NCBI RefSeq assembly: GCF_001952935.1
Contig: NZ_CP018319.1
Span: 1,725,501 to 1,789,500, forward strand
Direction: 5' to 3'
Source of the DNA: Pseudomonas frederiksbergensis
Lineage (GTDB): Bacteria; Pseudomonadota; Gammaproteobacteria; Pseudomonadales; Pseudomonadaceae
DNA length: 64,000 nucleotides
The translations under genes were made by a program, and so were the position numbers. Below are positions 45,481-55,575 of this stretch, in pieces. How positions within the stretch are numbered: the stretch's first letter is position 1; every line of letters starts with the position of its first letter. A model generated the notes under the pieces. It had not been told where the DNA came from, made no database searches, and was given only the letters and a program-made list of their open reading frames with translations.

Positions 45481-46053
45481 ATGACACTTAAACGCATTCT
45501 GGGCGCCATGGCCCTGCTGCTGGCCCCGACTATCGCCTTCGCCCACCCGGGGCATGACGATAACGGTTTGATCGCCGGTATCAGTCACCCGATCGGCGGC
45601 CTCGACCACTTGTTGGCGATGCTTGCAGTCGGTTTGTGGGCGGCCCAACAGAAGGGCGCTGCACGCTGGGCGCTGCCATGCACGTTCGTCGGCATCATGC
45701 TGATCGGCGGGTTGCTGGGGTTTGAAGGGCTGAACTTGCCAGCACTGGAGAGCGGGATTGCGGCGTCGGTACTGGCGCTGGGTCTGGCGGTGGCTTTGGC
45801 CGTGCGTCCGCCGTTGAGCCTCGCCGTTGCGGCAACCGCTTTGTTCGCGCTGTTCCATGGAGTGGCGCACGGACTGGAGTTGCCGCAGATGTCGAGCCCT
45901 TGGGCGTACGCGGCGGGTTTTGTAGCGGCGACGGCTGCCTTGCATGGTTTGGGTTACGCCGTAGTGCGGGTGTTGCCGCAAGCGGCGGCGCCGCTGGTTC
46001 GGTTGGCGGGAGCGGCCTCGGCGGCGACTGGCGCGTGGTTGTTGGCAGGCTAA
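45481..46053 (+). CDS. ureJ: HupE/UreJ family nickel permease
   Basis: A 190-residue membrane protein with a signal-like first helix and about six helices. It has the family motif HPGHDD...SHPIGGLDHLLAMLAVGLWAA and later FHGVAHGLELP. The His-rich periplasmic start is the metal entry site. It follows ureG by 35 bases and likely supplies Ni2+ for urease. HupE in hydrogenase operons has the same role; no hydrogenase genes are here. Confidence 0.9.
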   Translation: MTLKRILGAMALLLAPTIAFAHPGHDDNGLIAGISHPIGGLDHLLAMLAVGLWAAQQKGAARWALPCTFVGIMLIGGLLGFEGLNLPALESGIAASVLALGLAVALAVRPPLSLAVAATALFALFHGVAHGLELPQMSSPWAYAAGFVAATAALHGLGYAVVRVLPQAAAPLVRLAGAASAATGAWLLAG

Positions 46054-46061
46054 CGCCCACC

Positions 46062-46171
46062 GATCGTTCCCACGCTCTGCGTTGGAATGCCTAATTGGAC
46101 GCTCCGCGTCCGCTTCGAAAGGGACGCTGAGCGTCCCGGGCTGCATTCCCACGCAGAGCGTGGGAACGATC
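46062..46171. repeat. Long imperfect palindrome (ATCGTTCCCACGC type)
   Basis: CGATCGTTCCCACGCTCTGC pairs with GCAGAGCGTGGGAACGATCG; inner GGACGCTCCGCGTCC pairs with GGGACGCTGAGCGTCCC. It follows the last urease accessory gene. Confidence 0.82.
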
Positions 46172-46229
46172 GATGCGTTCACTCTGATAACATGTCGCGC
46201 AATCAACCCTGCCGTGACGACGCCAGCCA

Positions 46230-47357
46230 ATGCCGCCTGTTTCCCGCTCCGCCTCCCAGCCTGAATTGACCGCTCTGTTTGCCTCGGTGCAACAGCACTT
46301 TTTGGACGTGATCGTGCCGCTCTGGCAAGGGCCCGGCTGGAATGCCGACATGGCGCTGCCCTATGAAGCGCTGGACGCCGAGCATCAACCCTTGCAGCCC
46401 CAACGCTACCGGGCCATGGCTTGCGCGCGTCAGCTCTATCTGTTTTCCAGCCTGATCGGCCAGGTACCGGCCGCCGAAGAGCGCGCCGCAGCGCTGTTCC
46501 GCTCCTTGCAGGAGCATTTCCACGATGCCGAGCATGGCGGCTGGTTCTACAGCGTCGACCCGCAAGGCGCACCGCTGGATCAGCGCAAAGACCTCTACAC
46601 CCACGCCTTCATCCTGTTCGCTTGCGCCCATTATTGGGACAAAGTCCGCGAGCCGCGGGTGGAATCGGTGCTCAACGCCGCATTGGAAGTGGTCGCGCAG
46701 CGCTTTGCCACGGGCGACGGCCTGTATGAAGCCAGCCTTGACCGTGACTGGTCCTCGCTAAAATCCGGCCCACTGCAAAATCCCCTGATGCACCTGGCTG
46801 AAGCCTTCCTCGCCACGCTGTCGGTGCGCGAAGACGTTGCCGTGCAAGGCGCGCTGATCGAGTTATGCACAGCCCTGCAGCAACGCTTTATCGATCCGCA
46901 ATATGGTGTGTTGATGGAACAGCCGTTGGAGGCTGTGGATAACTGGTTTGAACCAGGGCATCAGTTCGAATGGTATTTCCTCCTGGAGTCGTCGCCGTTG
47001 CTGCGCGGCTCGGCACTGCACACGTCACTGGAACGCGCGTTCGCGTTCACTGAACAAAGGGGCGTCGATCCACAAACCGGTGCTGTTCGGGCGATGCTCG
47101 ATCCGGGTGGCCCTACGAAAGACGCCACCCAACGAATCTGGGCTCAAGCCGAATACCTGCGGGCGCTGACCTTGCGACCCGACAGCGAGGACGCGGTACT
47201 GCGCCAGCTGCGGGCATTGCAGCAGCGTTTTCTGCATTCGGGCGGCTGGTATGAGTGCAGGGATCAGAACGGTGACGTGAGCCGTCAGGACATGCCGTCG
47301 ACCACGCCTTATCACTTGGCGACTTGTTATCGCGGCTTGGTCGACTATCTCGGTTGA
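46230..47357 (+). CDS. AGE-family sugar epimerase/isomerase
   Basis: A 375-residue (alpha/alpha)6-barrel protein of the N-acylglucosamine 2-epimerase family. Motifs: PYEALDAEHQPLQPQRYRAMACARQLYLFS, HAFILFACAHYWDKV, GHQFEWYFLLE (catalytic His) and RIWAQAEYLRAL. Enzymes of this group in Pseudomonas interconvert mannose with fructose or glucose. The exact substrate is not readable. It stands alone between REP-like repeats and a convergent CDF gene. Confidence 0.85.
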   Translation: MPPVSRSASQPELTALFASVQQHFLDVIVPLWQGPGWNADMALPYEALDAEHQPLQPQRYRAMACARQLYLFSSLIGQVPAAEERAAALFRSLQEHFHDAEHGGWFYSVDPQGAPLDQRKDLYTHAFILFACAHYWDKVREPRVESVLNAALEVVAQRFATGDGLYEASLDRDWSSLKSGPLQNPLMHLAEAFLATLSVREDVAVQGALIELCTALQQRFIDPQYGVLMEQPLEAVDNWFEPGHQFEWYFLLESSPLLRGSALHTSLERAFAFTEQRGVDPQTGAVRAMLDPGGPTKDATQRIWAQAEYLRALTLRPDSEDAVLRQLRALQQRFLHSGGWYECRDQNGDVSRQDMPSTTPYHLATCYRGLVDYLG

Positions 47358-47393
47358 CTGCTCGCGAAGGACCTCAAAGAGGTCACCGGCTGA

Positions 47394-48299
47394 TCACGCA
47401 ATCCATTTTCGATCACCGGTAAAGCTGATGGTCAGCCATCGCGCCGCATCCGGCTTGCCGAGCTTCGTGGAAATCTCTTCCCGCAGGCTGTCCAACTGTC
47501 CCACGCTCTTCAGCGGATACTCCACCGGCAATACCACATGAATCTCGATAAAACGGGCACGTCCGTGCTTCTGCACGTAGGAAACGTAGTCGTCGAAGCC
47601 ATGCTCAAGTTTCGCCGCGTCCATCACCTGGCGCACCTTGTCGTCCAGTTGATCCGGCGCAATCCCCAGCACGTCGCGCAAGGCCGGGCCGAGGATTTTG
47701 AAGGCCGGTGCAAGCATGCTCAGGGCCAAAAGAATCAGGATCAGCGGGTCGACGTACACCGCCCACTGGCCATAACCCTGCGCCTTGAGCAGCAGCGCGG
47801 CGAGAAAACTCACCAGCAAGCCCACCGATAGCATCGCGTCCACCAGCCAGCTGATGTTGTCGAACTGGATCAGCGTTGATTTGAGCCGCCGATTACGGTG
47901 GCGGATGTAGAAGAAATACGCGAACTCGACAACGGTAAACACCGCCGCGTAGATGATCACCAGTCCAAGTTCAATCTCGCGTCCGCCATTGATGATGCCG
48001 AACACACCGTTGAGAAAGGCGTAGATCGCAATCAAGAACAGAAAGCTGCCTTCGATCAGCAGCACCATCGGCTCCAGGTGCCAGAAGCCGAACTGGAAGC
48101 GCTGGTTGCTTTCCTTGGCGATCAGCTTGGCGGTGATCAGCATCAGGACTTTGATAAAGGTCGCGATCAACGAAAAAAAGCCATCGAACAGGATGGATTG
48201 GGCACCCGAAACAAAACCGGTGACGACCCCGGCAATCGCCACGGCGAGCATCAGGAGGGTCGATTGTTTGAGCAGCGACTGCTCACCTCGGTTACTCAC
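47394..48299 (-). CDS. Cation diffusion facilitator (CDF) transporter
   Basis: A 301-residue protein with six helices (about 15-205) and a cytoplasmic C-terminal domain. Metal-site regions are visible in helix 2 (ILFDGFFSLIATF) and helix 5 (FDNISWLVDAMLSV). Members export Zn2+, Fe2+, Co2+ or Mn2+. The first position of the helix 2 site is Asp rather than His, which in the family broadens or shifts metal choice. The start is GTG 48299, with AGAGGAGG just upstream; the longer frame runs through a REP element. Confidence 0.87.
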   Translation of the reverse strand: MSNRGEQSLLKQSTLLMLAVAIAGVVTGFVSGAQSILFDGFFSLIATFIKVLMLITAKLIAKESNQRFQFGFWHLEPMVLLIEGSFLFLIAIYAFLNGVFGIINGGREIELGLVIIYAAVFTVVEFAYFFYIRHRNRRLKSTLIQFDNISWLVDAMLSVGLLVSFLAALLLKAQGYGQWAVYVDPLILILLALSMLAPAFKILGPALRDVLGIAPDQLDDKVRQVMDAAKLEHGFDDYVSYVQKHGRARFIEIHVVLPVEYPLKSVGQLDSLREEISTKLGKPDAARWLTISFTGDRKWIA

Positions 48300-48390
48300 A
48301 TAACCTCCTCTGAAAACCTTGAAACCGCGGGGTGCGGTGGGGTTATTGGACGAGGAGTCTAGCTTATGTGTTGTTTTGCCTGTGCCGGCC

Positions 48391-48497
48391 TCTTCGCGAG
48401 CAAGCCCGCTCCCACACTGGAAATGCGTTCCCTGTGGGAGTGAGCCTGCCCCCACATTGGAAATGCGCTCCCTGTGGGAGTGAGCCTGCTCGCGATT
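48391..48497. repeat. Triple REP cluster (GTGGGAG type)
   Basis: TTCGCGAGCAAGCCCGCTCC is followed by one truncated and one full GTGGGAGTGAGCCTG unit. The middle unit is cut to GTGGGAGTGAGCCTGCCCCC. It lies between the CDF and SDR genes. Confidence 0.8.
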
Positions 48498-48512
48498 GGC
48501 CGTTATGCGGTC

Positions 48513-49280
48513 TTACGCCTTGGCATTGCGCTCAATCGCAAACCCGCTCCACGTCTGGCTCACCGGCATCAGCTCAAGGCTGTTGATGTTGATGTGAGCC
48601 GGGGCATTGAGCACCCAGAAAATGGTGTCGGCGATGTCTTGCGGCTGGATCGGCTCGGCACCGGCGTAGGTCGCGTTGTAGCGCTCCTGGTCACCGGCGA
48701 AACGCACCAGCGAAAACTCGCTTTCGCACAGGCCCGGCTCTATGTTGCTGACCCGCACGCCCGTACCTTGCAGGTCGCAGCGCAGGTTCAGGGAGAACTG
48801 TTTGACGAATGCCTTGCTCGCGCCATACACATGGCTGCCCGGGTACGGGTAGTTGCCGGCGATGGAGCCGAGGTTGACGATGCCGGCACCGCGACCGTGA
48901 GCAATCAGGCGGGGCAACAACAGACGAGTGCTGTACATCAGGCCTTTGATGTTGGTGTCGACCATGGTGTCCCAATCGTCGAGGTCGCACTTGGGCGCCG
49001 GGTCCACGCCCAGAGCCAGGCCAGCGTTGTTGATCAGCCCGCGCAGCTTGGCGAAGGACGGCGGCAGGTTGGCAATCGCCTCCTCCATGGCCCTGCGATC
49101 ACGCACGTCGAGCACCAGGCCATGGACCTCGGTCTGCTTCGACAGCTCGGCGCACAACGCATTGAGGCGCTCTTCACGACGGCCGGTCAGCACCAGTTTC
49201 CAGCCGGCTTCGGCAAAACGACGGGCGCAGGCTTCACCAAAACCGGAGGTCGCGCCGGTGATAAACAGGGTGTTGGACAT
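48513..49280 (-). CDS. Short-chain dehydrogenase/reductase (YdfG-like)
   Basis: A 255-residue SDR. The nucleotide motif TGATSGFGEACARRF is at 8-22, NNAGLALG near 85, and the catalytic Tyr/Lys in YGASKAFVKQF near 153-163, with Ser in NLGSIAG. It is closest in pattern to YdfG, an NADP-dependent 3-hydroxy acid/serine dehydrogenase; EPGLCESEFSLVRFAGD fits that group. Start ATG 49280; the longer frame is not conserved. Confidence 0.87.
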   Translation of the reverse strand: MSNTLFITGATSGFGEACARRFAEAGWKLVLTGRREERLNALCAELSKQTEVHGLVLDVRDRRAMEEAIANLPPSFAKLRGLINNAGLALGVDPAPKCDLDDWDTMVDTNIKGLMYSTRLLLPRLIAHGRGAGIVNLGSIAGNYPYPGSHVYGASKAFVKQFSLNLRCDLQGTGVRVSNIEPGLCESEFSLVRFAGDQERYNATYAGAEPIQPQDIADTIFWVLNAPAHININSLELMPVSQTWSGFAIERNAKA

Positions 49281-49956
49281 CGTGTTCTCCTTACTTCGGC
49301 TGATCGGCAGCCACTGGAATAGAAAATCAGCAGCCAGCATGCCCGGCCTTGCCCACAGCGGCAACTACCGCAGAAGCTGTACAAAAAACGATCAAACGTC
49401 GCCACGCCTTACCGGCCGTGGCTTCCAACCATGTGCGCGCACCTTATCCACAGGCCGGTCCACAGTTTCCGGGGGCAAGTTGAAAAGCTGTAAGCCGCTG
49501 TGCACAAGGCTTTGCGGGCAAATTGGAAATTTTTTTGCTTGACCCTGGAACGCGCGGTGTGTAGCCCATGGCATTCTGCACGATTGACCGGTCATACCGA
49601 CGATGGCGCCAAGCCAGTAACTACGGCCTTCAGCCAAGTCTTTCCAGAGTTTAACCACAGACTTATCCACAGGCAGCCTGGCCCGGTTTCAGTCCGTTTT
49701 CATCACCAACAAAAAGGTTGACAACGCCCGTTCGAGGCCGCGTAAAAACCCCTGATCAAAAAACAACCACAACTCTGCAAGCCACGGTTTCAAAGGCTTT
49801 CAGCCAGCTACTCCCACGTTATTCACAGCCAGTTCCACAGCAAACGGGGACAAGTCAAAACCGTGACAAAACAACTATTTGCAGCGGCTTTATGTCGCGC
49901 TTTGAGAGCTTGTGAATATTGTTTTCCACAATTTCCGGAAAGCACACAGAGACACC

Positions 49957-50046
49957 TGTGGGAGTGAGCCTGCTCGCGATAGCGATAGGTCAGTCGACGT
50001 TGAAGTGACTGATCCACCGCTATCGCGAGCAGGCTCACTCCCACAT
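49957..50046. repeat. REP pair (GTGGGAG type)
   Basis: TGTGGGAGTGAGCCTGCTCG and its inverse, about 45 bases apart; the inner flanks GCGATAGCGATAG / CGCTATCGC extend the stem. Confidence 0.88.
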
Positions 50047-50074
50047 TGATTTGTGATGTTTTGAAGGTGTAAAA

Positions 50075-50102
50075 AAGCCCCGGCGATTGCGCGCCGGGGC
50101 TT
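50075..50102 (-). terminator. Intrinsic terminator of the bra operon
   Basis: Read on the minus strand, AAGCCCCGGCG pairs with CGCCGGGGCTT, followed by a run of T. It ends the transcript of the ATPase gene that stops at 50121. Confidence 0.9.
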
Positions 50103-50120
50103 GGTGCTACAACAGCGAAC

Positions 50121-50837
50121 TCAGTGCCCGCCGAGATAGGCGTTGCGCACTTCCTCGTTAACCAGCAGCTCCTTGCCGGTGCCCGTGAGGCGGATCTCGC
50201 CGTTAACCATCACGTACGCCCGATCGGACAGTTTGAGGGCGTGGTTGGCGTTCTGCTCCACCAGGAAGATGGTCATGCCGGTTTTCGCCAGCTCCCGCAG
50301 GGTCGCGAAGATCTGTTTCACCACAATCGGCGCCAGACCCAGGCTCGGCTCGTCAAGCAACAGCAGTTTCGGCCGGCTCATCAACGCTCGTGCGATGGCG
50401 AGCATTTGCTGCTCGCCGCCGGACATGGTCATCGCCCGCTGATTGCGCCGCTCTTCGAGTCGCGGAAACAACTCGAACATCCGTTGCATGTCTTCCTTGG
50501 CGTACTTGTCACCGATAGGAATGGTGCCCATTTGCAGGTTTTCCTCGACAGTCATGTCAGGGAACACCCGCCGGCCTTCCGGCGATTGAGCGATGCCGTT
50601 GGAGGCGATGTAGTGGGACGACTTGTGGGTGATATCCACACCCTGATAGATGATCTGCCCGTCCGCCGCCCGTGGCTGACCGAAAATCGACATCAGCAGC
50701 GTCGACTTGCCGGCGCCGTTGGAGCCGATCAGGCTGACGGTTTCTCCTTCATTTATGTGCAGCGAGACATTCTTCAGGGCCTGGATCGGCCCGTAAAACA
50801 CATCCAGATCCTTCAGTTCGAGGATGGGTTGGCTCAT
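50121..50837 (-). CDS. braG: Branched-chain amino acid ABC transporter ATPase BraG/LivF
   Basis: A 238-residue LivF-type ATPase. Walker A GSNGAGKST near 38, signature MSGGEQQMLAIARAL near 143, Walker B LLLLDEPSLGLAP near 163. With BraF it drives import of leucine, isoleucine, valine (and alanine) by the BraDE channel. It overlaps braF by four bases and is the last gene of the operon, followed by a terminator. Confidence 0.93.
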   Translation of the reverse strand: MSQPILELKDLDVFYGPIQALKNVSLHINEGETVSLIGSNGAGKSTLLMSIFGQPRAADGQIIYQGVDITHKSSHYIASNGIAQSPEGRRVFPDMTVEENLQMGTIPIGDKYAKEDMQRMFELFPRLEERRNQRAMTMSGGEQQMLAIARALMSRPKLLLLDEPSLGLAPIVVKQIFATLRELAKTGMTIFLVEQNANHALKLSDRAYVMVNGEIRLTGTGKELLVNEEVRNAYLGGH

Positions 50838-51709
50838 AGCACCACTTCCTCTTCATCGGCGCCCAGGTAGGCCGCAATCACTTTCGGATCGTTACGAATC
50901 GCATCAGGTCCGCCCTCGGCGATGACGATGCCGTGGTCCAGCACCACGATGTGGTCGGAAATGCTCATTACCATGCCCATGTCGTGTTCGATCAGCACCA
51001 CGGTCAGATCGTGCTCGTCGCGCAGCAGCCGGATCATCGCGCTCAGCGCTTCGGTTTCCTGAGGGTTGAGGCCGGCGGCCGGTTCGTCGAGGCAGATGAT
51101 CTGCGGCCGGGTGCACATGGCCCGGGCGATTTCCAGACGACGTTGTTGACCGTAGGACAGCTCACCGGCCAGACGGTTGGCGCAGTCCACCAGGTCCACC
51201 ACTTCCAGCCAGTAGAACGCATGGTCCAGCGCATCGCTTTCGGCCTTGCGGTAGCCCTTGGTGTTGAGGATCCCGGCCAGCAGGTTGCGGTTGACCCACA
51301 TGTGCTGGGCGACCAGCAGGTTTTCCAGCACCGACATTTCCTTGAACAGGCGAATGTTCTGGAACGTCCGCGCCAGGCCGGCCCGGTTCACCAGGTGGGT
51401 GCCGCCGAACATCTTGTAGAACATCCGGCTGGCGAAGGATTTCGGCGAAACGAAATCGACCGGTTTGAACGATTCACCCAGCAGCTTGATGACGTTGGTC
51501 TGCTCGCCGCGGATGTTGAGTTCGATCTTGCCGCCCGAGGCCTTGTAGAACCCGGTCAGGCAGTTGAACACGGTGGTCTTGCCAGCGCCGTTGGGGCCGA
51601 TCAGGGCGAAGATCGAGTTGCGCTTGACCTTCAGGCTGACATCGTTCAACGCCTTGATGCCGCCGAAGTGCATCATCAGCTTCTCGACCGAGAGTACGAC
51701 TTCGCTCAT
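50834..51709 (-). CDS. braF: Branched-chain amino acid ABC transporter ATPase BraF/LivG
   Basis: A 291-residue LivG-type ATPase. Walker A GPNGAGKTT near 38, signature LSYGQQRRLEIARAM near 178, Walker B IICLDEPAAGLNP near 198. An insertion of about 40 residues after Walker A (GEQTNVIKLLGESFKPVDF region) is normal for BraF. Overlaps by four bases on both sides show tight coupling with braE and braG. Confidence 0.93.
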   Translation of the reverse strand: MSEVVLSVEKLMMHFGGIKALNDVSLKVKRNSIFALIGPNGAGKTTVFNCLTGFYKASGGKIELNIRGEQTNVIKLLGESFKPVDFVSPKSFASRMFYKMFGGTHLVNRAGLARTFQNIRLFKEMSVLENLLVAQHMWVNRNLLAGILNTKGYRKAESDALDHAFYWLEVVDLVDCANRLAGELSYGQQRRLEIARAMCTRPQIICLDEPAAGLNPQETEALSAMIRLLRDEHDLTVVLIEHDMGMVMSISDHIVVLDHGIVIAEGGPDAIRNDPKVIAAYLGADEEEVVL

Positions 51710-52989
51710 GGCGCTACTCCTTTACGCGGGGTCACACCGGTACGGCTGATCCGAATCAGGCCGCGCGGTCGCCAGATCATCATCAACACCATCAGGATGC
51801 CGAACAGCAGCACGCGATATTCAGCAAACCCCCGCAGCAGTTCCGGGGCGACGGTCAGCACGAAGGCCGCAATCACCACACCGATGGTCGAGCCCATCCC
51901 GCCGAGTACCACAATGGCAAGGATCAATGCCGATTCGAAGAAGGTGAACGAGGTCGGGTTGACGAAACCTTGATAGGTGGCGAAGAACACGCCAGCCAGA
52001 CCGGCCGTCGAGGCACCGATGGTGAACGCCGAAAGCTTGACCAGTACGTGGTTCAGGCCCATGGAGCGGCAAGCGATTTCGTCTTCACGCAAGGCTTCCC
52101 AGGCGCGACCAACCGGCATGCGAGTCAAGCGGTGCTTGATGTGCAACACGGCCAAGACCACCAGGAACAACACCGCGTAGATGAAGTAATACTTCACGTC
52201 CGGGTTGTAGGCGATGCCAAAGAACTCATGGAACGGCACCCCGCCCTCTTTCGCCCTCTTGCCGAACTCGATGCCGAAGAAGGTTGGCAATGGAGCGGCC
52301 ATGCCATTCGGGCCGCCGGTCAGGGACAGCCAGTTATTGAGGATCAAGCGGATGATTTCACCGAAGCCCAGAGTCACGATCGCCAGGTAGTCACCGTGCA
52401 GGCGCAGCACCGGAAAACCGAGGATGCAACCGGCAAGGCCCGCGGTGATCGCCGCCAGCGGCAGCACCGTCCAGAAGCCCAGACCGAGGTATTGGTAACC
52501 GAGCGCCAGGCCGTAGGCACCGATGGCGTAGAACGCCACGTAACCCAGGTCGAGCAGACCGGCCAGGCCGACCACGATGTTCAGCCCCAGGCCCAGCAGT
52601 ACGTAAATCAGCCCGAGGATGACCACGCCCAGCAGGTAGGAGTTGGAGAAGAACGGGAACACCACGGCAATGACGATCACCAGAGGGATGATCCAGCGCA
52701 ACCGGGTTTTGTAATCAGGCGGCAGTACATGAACCCCGGAGCCGGTGCTTTCAAAGCCTTCGAGAATTCTCAGGCCCTTGGGAGTTTGCAGGAACAGGCT
52801 CAAGGCAAAGCGGCCGGCCATGACGATGGCGACGATCCATGCCACCCGGGTCGTTTCCAGATTGAAGCCGTAGCCGTCGAGGACCACGCCGACAATCGGG
52901 CCGAACACAATCAGGGCGACAAGTCCGGCAAGAATCGCGTCAACCAGGCTTCTTTTGAGATCAATGGTTTTTTTAGTGGTTGAAGACAT
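51706..52989 (-). CDS. braE: Branched-chain amino acid ABC transporter permease BraE/LivM
   Basis: A 427-residue permease, LivM type, with about eleven helices. It has VGLAGLLDLGYVAFYAIGAYGLALGYQYL and the ATPase-contact segment GRAWEALREDEIACRSMGLN. The N-terminal 100 residues are an extra membrane region typical of Pseudomonas BraE. It pairs with BraD, whose gene ends three bases before it. Confidence 0.94.
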   Translation of the reverse strand: MSSTTKKTIDLKRSLVDAILAGLVALIVFGPIVGVVLDGYGFNLETTRVAWIVAIVMAGRFALSLFLQTPKGLRILEGFESTGSGVHVLPPDYKTRLRWIIPLVIVIAVVFPFFSNSYLLGVVILGLIYVLLGLGLNIVVGLAGLLDLGYVAFYAIGAYGLALGYQYLGLGFWTVLPLAAITAGLAGCILGFPVLRLHGDYLAIVTLGFGEIIRLILNNWLSLTGGPNGMAAPLPTFFGIEFGKRAKEGGVPFHEFFGIAYNPDVKYYFIYAVLFLVVLAVLHIKHRLTRMPVGRAWEALREDEIACRSMGLNHVLVKLSAFTIGASTAGLAGVFFATYQGFVNPTSFTFFESALILAIVVLGGMGSTIGVVIAAFVLTVAPELLRGFAEYRVLLFGILMVLMMIWRPRGLIRISRTGVTPRKGVAP

Positions 52990-52992
52990 CGC

Positions 52993-53907
<915 letters not shown>

Positions 53908-54038
53908 AACGCAATCTCACGCATTTGAGAGACTGCACAGAAGCCGGATGCGACGGACCGGGGTTCAGCCACCGGCGCAACACGGTTGTGTGCAGCTCTA
54001 CGAGAAAAGACAGGTACTGCACGGACATGTTGATTGAC

Positions 54039-54063
54039 GGCTCGGCGCAAAAGGGGCCGAGCC
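54039..54063 (-). terminator. Hairpin between braC and braD (partial terminator or processing site)
   Basis: GGCTCGGC pairs with GCCGAGCC over a nine-base loop, 15 bases after the braC stop. No T run follows, so full termination is unlikely. Such a hairpin often protects the binding-protein message. Confidence 0.55.
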
Positions 54064-54077
54064 ATCAGCAGTTCATA

Positions 54078-55211
54078 TCACTTCTGTTTTTCCAGTTGGT
54101 GGTATTTGCCGTCCTTGTCCCACTGGTAAACCACGTAGTCGGAGACTTTCAGGTCGCCCTTGGCGTCCCAGGTCTTCTCGCCCATCACGGTTTTGACCGG
54201 GTTCTTCTTCAGCCACGCGGCAGCCTCTTCGCCCTTGTTGGACTTGGCGCCATTGAAAGCAGCGGCCAGGGTCTGAACCGAAGCGTAGGCGTACAGGGTG
54301 TAGCCTTCAGGCTCGGTGCCTTTCTTGCGGAACTCGTCCACAACGGTCTTGCTGTCTGGCAGCAGTCGTGGGTCGGCGCCGAAAGTCATCAGCACGCCGT
54401 CGACGAATTGCGGACCGCCAGCAGTGGTCACCAGTTCATCGGTCACGATGCCATCATCGGACATGAACTTGACGTCTTTGAGGCCTTGTTCACGAAGTTG
54501 ACGAACCAGAGGACCGGCTTCCGGGTGCAGACCACCGAAGTAGACGACGTCGGCACCAGCGCCGCGGATTTTGGTCACGATGGTGCTGAAGTCTTTTTCA
54601 CCACGGGTCAGGCCTTCGTACAGCACCGGCTTCACGCCGCGTTTTTCCAGCTGGGCCTTGGTAGCGTCCGCCAGGCCTTGGCCGTAGGTGTCCTTGTCAT
54701 GCAGGACAACGACTTTTTTGCCCTTGAGCACATCGACGATGTAATCACCGGCCACGATGCCTTGCTGGTCGTCACGCCCGCACATACGGAACATGGCGCT
54801 CAGGCCACGCTCGGTAACGGCCGGGTTGGTGGAACCTGGAGTGATCGCGATGATGCCCGCTTCGTCGTAGATCTCCGAAGCCGGGATGGTCGAGGAGGAG
54901 CAGAAGTGACCGACTACCCCAGCGACTTTCTGGTTGGTCAGGTCCTTGGCGACCGTCACAGCCTGTTTCGGTTCGCAGGCGTCATCGCCTTTGACCAGTA
55001 CGATTTTTTCCCCGTTTACGCCGCCCGCTGCGTTGACCGCATCGGCCGCAGCCTGTGCACCCTTCATGTACTGCTCGCCAAATGCCGCGTTGGCGCCTGT
55101 CATCGGTCCCGCCACACCGATTTTCACATCAGCCTGTGCAAACGCAGAAACACCCAACGCAGTTGCCACTGCGAGGGCCAAAAAGCCTTTTTTGTAAAAC
55201 GTCTGGGACAT
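54078..55211 (-). CDS. braC: Branched-chain amino acid binding protein BraC/LivK
   Basis: A 377-residue periplasmic protein. Signal peptide 1-26 (cut after AFAQA). The mature part starts DVKIGVAGPMTGANAAFGEQYMKGA and shows VAGVVGHFCSSSTIPASEIYDEAGI and CGRDDQQGIVAGDYI, typical of BraC/LivJ. It binds Leu, Ile, Val and probably Ala. It is the first gene of the operon and GGAG lies about nine bases before ATG 55211. Confidence 0.94.
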   Translation of the reverse strand: MSQTFYKKGFLALAVATALGVSAFAQADVKIGVAGPMTGANAAFGEQYMKGAQAAADAVNAAGGVNGEKIVLVKGDDACEPKQAVTVAKDLTNQKVAGVVGHFCSSSTIPASEIYDEAGIIAITPGSTNPAVTERGLSAMFRMCGRDDQQGIVAGDYIVDVLKGKKVVVLHDKDTYGQGLADATKAQLEKRGVKPVLYEGLTRGEKDFSTIVTKIRGAGADVVYFGGLHPEAGPLVRQLREQGLKDVKFMSDDGIVTDELVTTAGGPQFVDGVLMTFGADPRLLPDSKTVVDEFRKKGTEPEGYTLYAYASVQTLAAAFNGAKSNKGEEAAAWLKKNPVKTVMGEKTWDAKGDLKVSDYVVYQWDKDGKYHQLEKQK

Positions 55212-55575
55212 GAGGTGGTGCTCCAAGGGTTTTTTTTAGTTGGCACTGCGACTTCCTGAATGCTCAGAGCAAGGGCCGTGCCATCGGTTTTTTATTCTGA
55301 AAAAAGTCGCTGCTTTATTGTTATTTCGACTGTTTCGATCCCATTTTCATTGGGCGTGCAACCGTCTAAACCGCGGAAGGTGAAACCATTTATTTTTAAA
55401 GGCGCAACCCGAGCGCGCCATCATTGCAACCGCGGCGCCAAACGACGTGCAACCAGCCTGTAACAACGTGCGTCACCGAAGTGCACACTGCTGGTGCGGA
55501 ACTGCTACAACCCGCACCTTTTACAGGCTAGCCGCTGCGCGAAAAAGCGCCGCTTTCAGCAACAAATTTCAACAA
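55212..55575. other. Region between braC start and amaA stop
   Basis: A 364-base region that should contain the bra promoter. It is AT-richer than its surroundings, with long T/A runs around 55215-55400. No clear regulator palindrome, terminator or coding frame was found. Confidence 0.5.

Larger units (their letters stand above)
49281..50120. other. 840-base non-coding region with DnaA-box-like cluster
   Basis: No frame in this stretch has coding character. Between 49444 and 49930 there are two perfect DnaA boxes TTATCCACA (49444-49452 and 49664-49672), one TTATTCACA (49819-49827), and two one-mismatch boxes TTAACCACA (49652-49660) and TTTTCCACA (49922-49930), all on one strand. The sequences starting at 49444 and 49819 are also alike over about 37 bases. 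A REP pair and a terminator lie at the right end. I find no replication genes beside it. Confidence 0.7.

Noticed and set aside
49444..49930. DnaA-box cluster as the chromosomal oriC
   Set aside because: No dnaA, dnaN, rpmH, gidA or parAB genes are nearby, and there is no obvious AT-rich 13-mer array; a role as the main origin is not supported.
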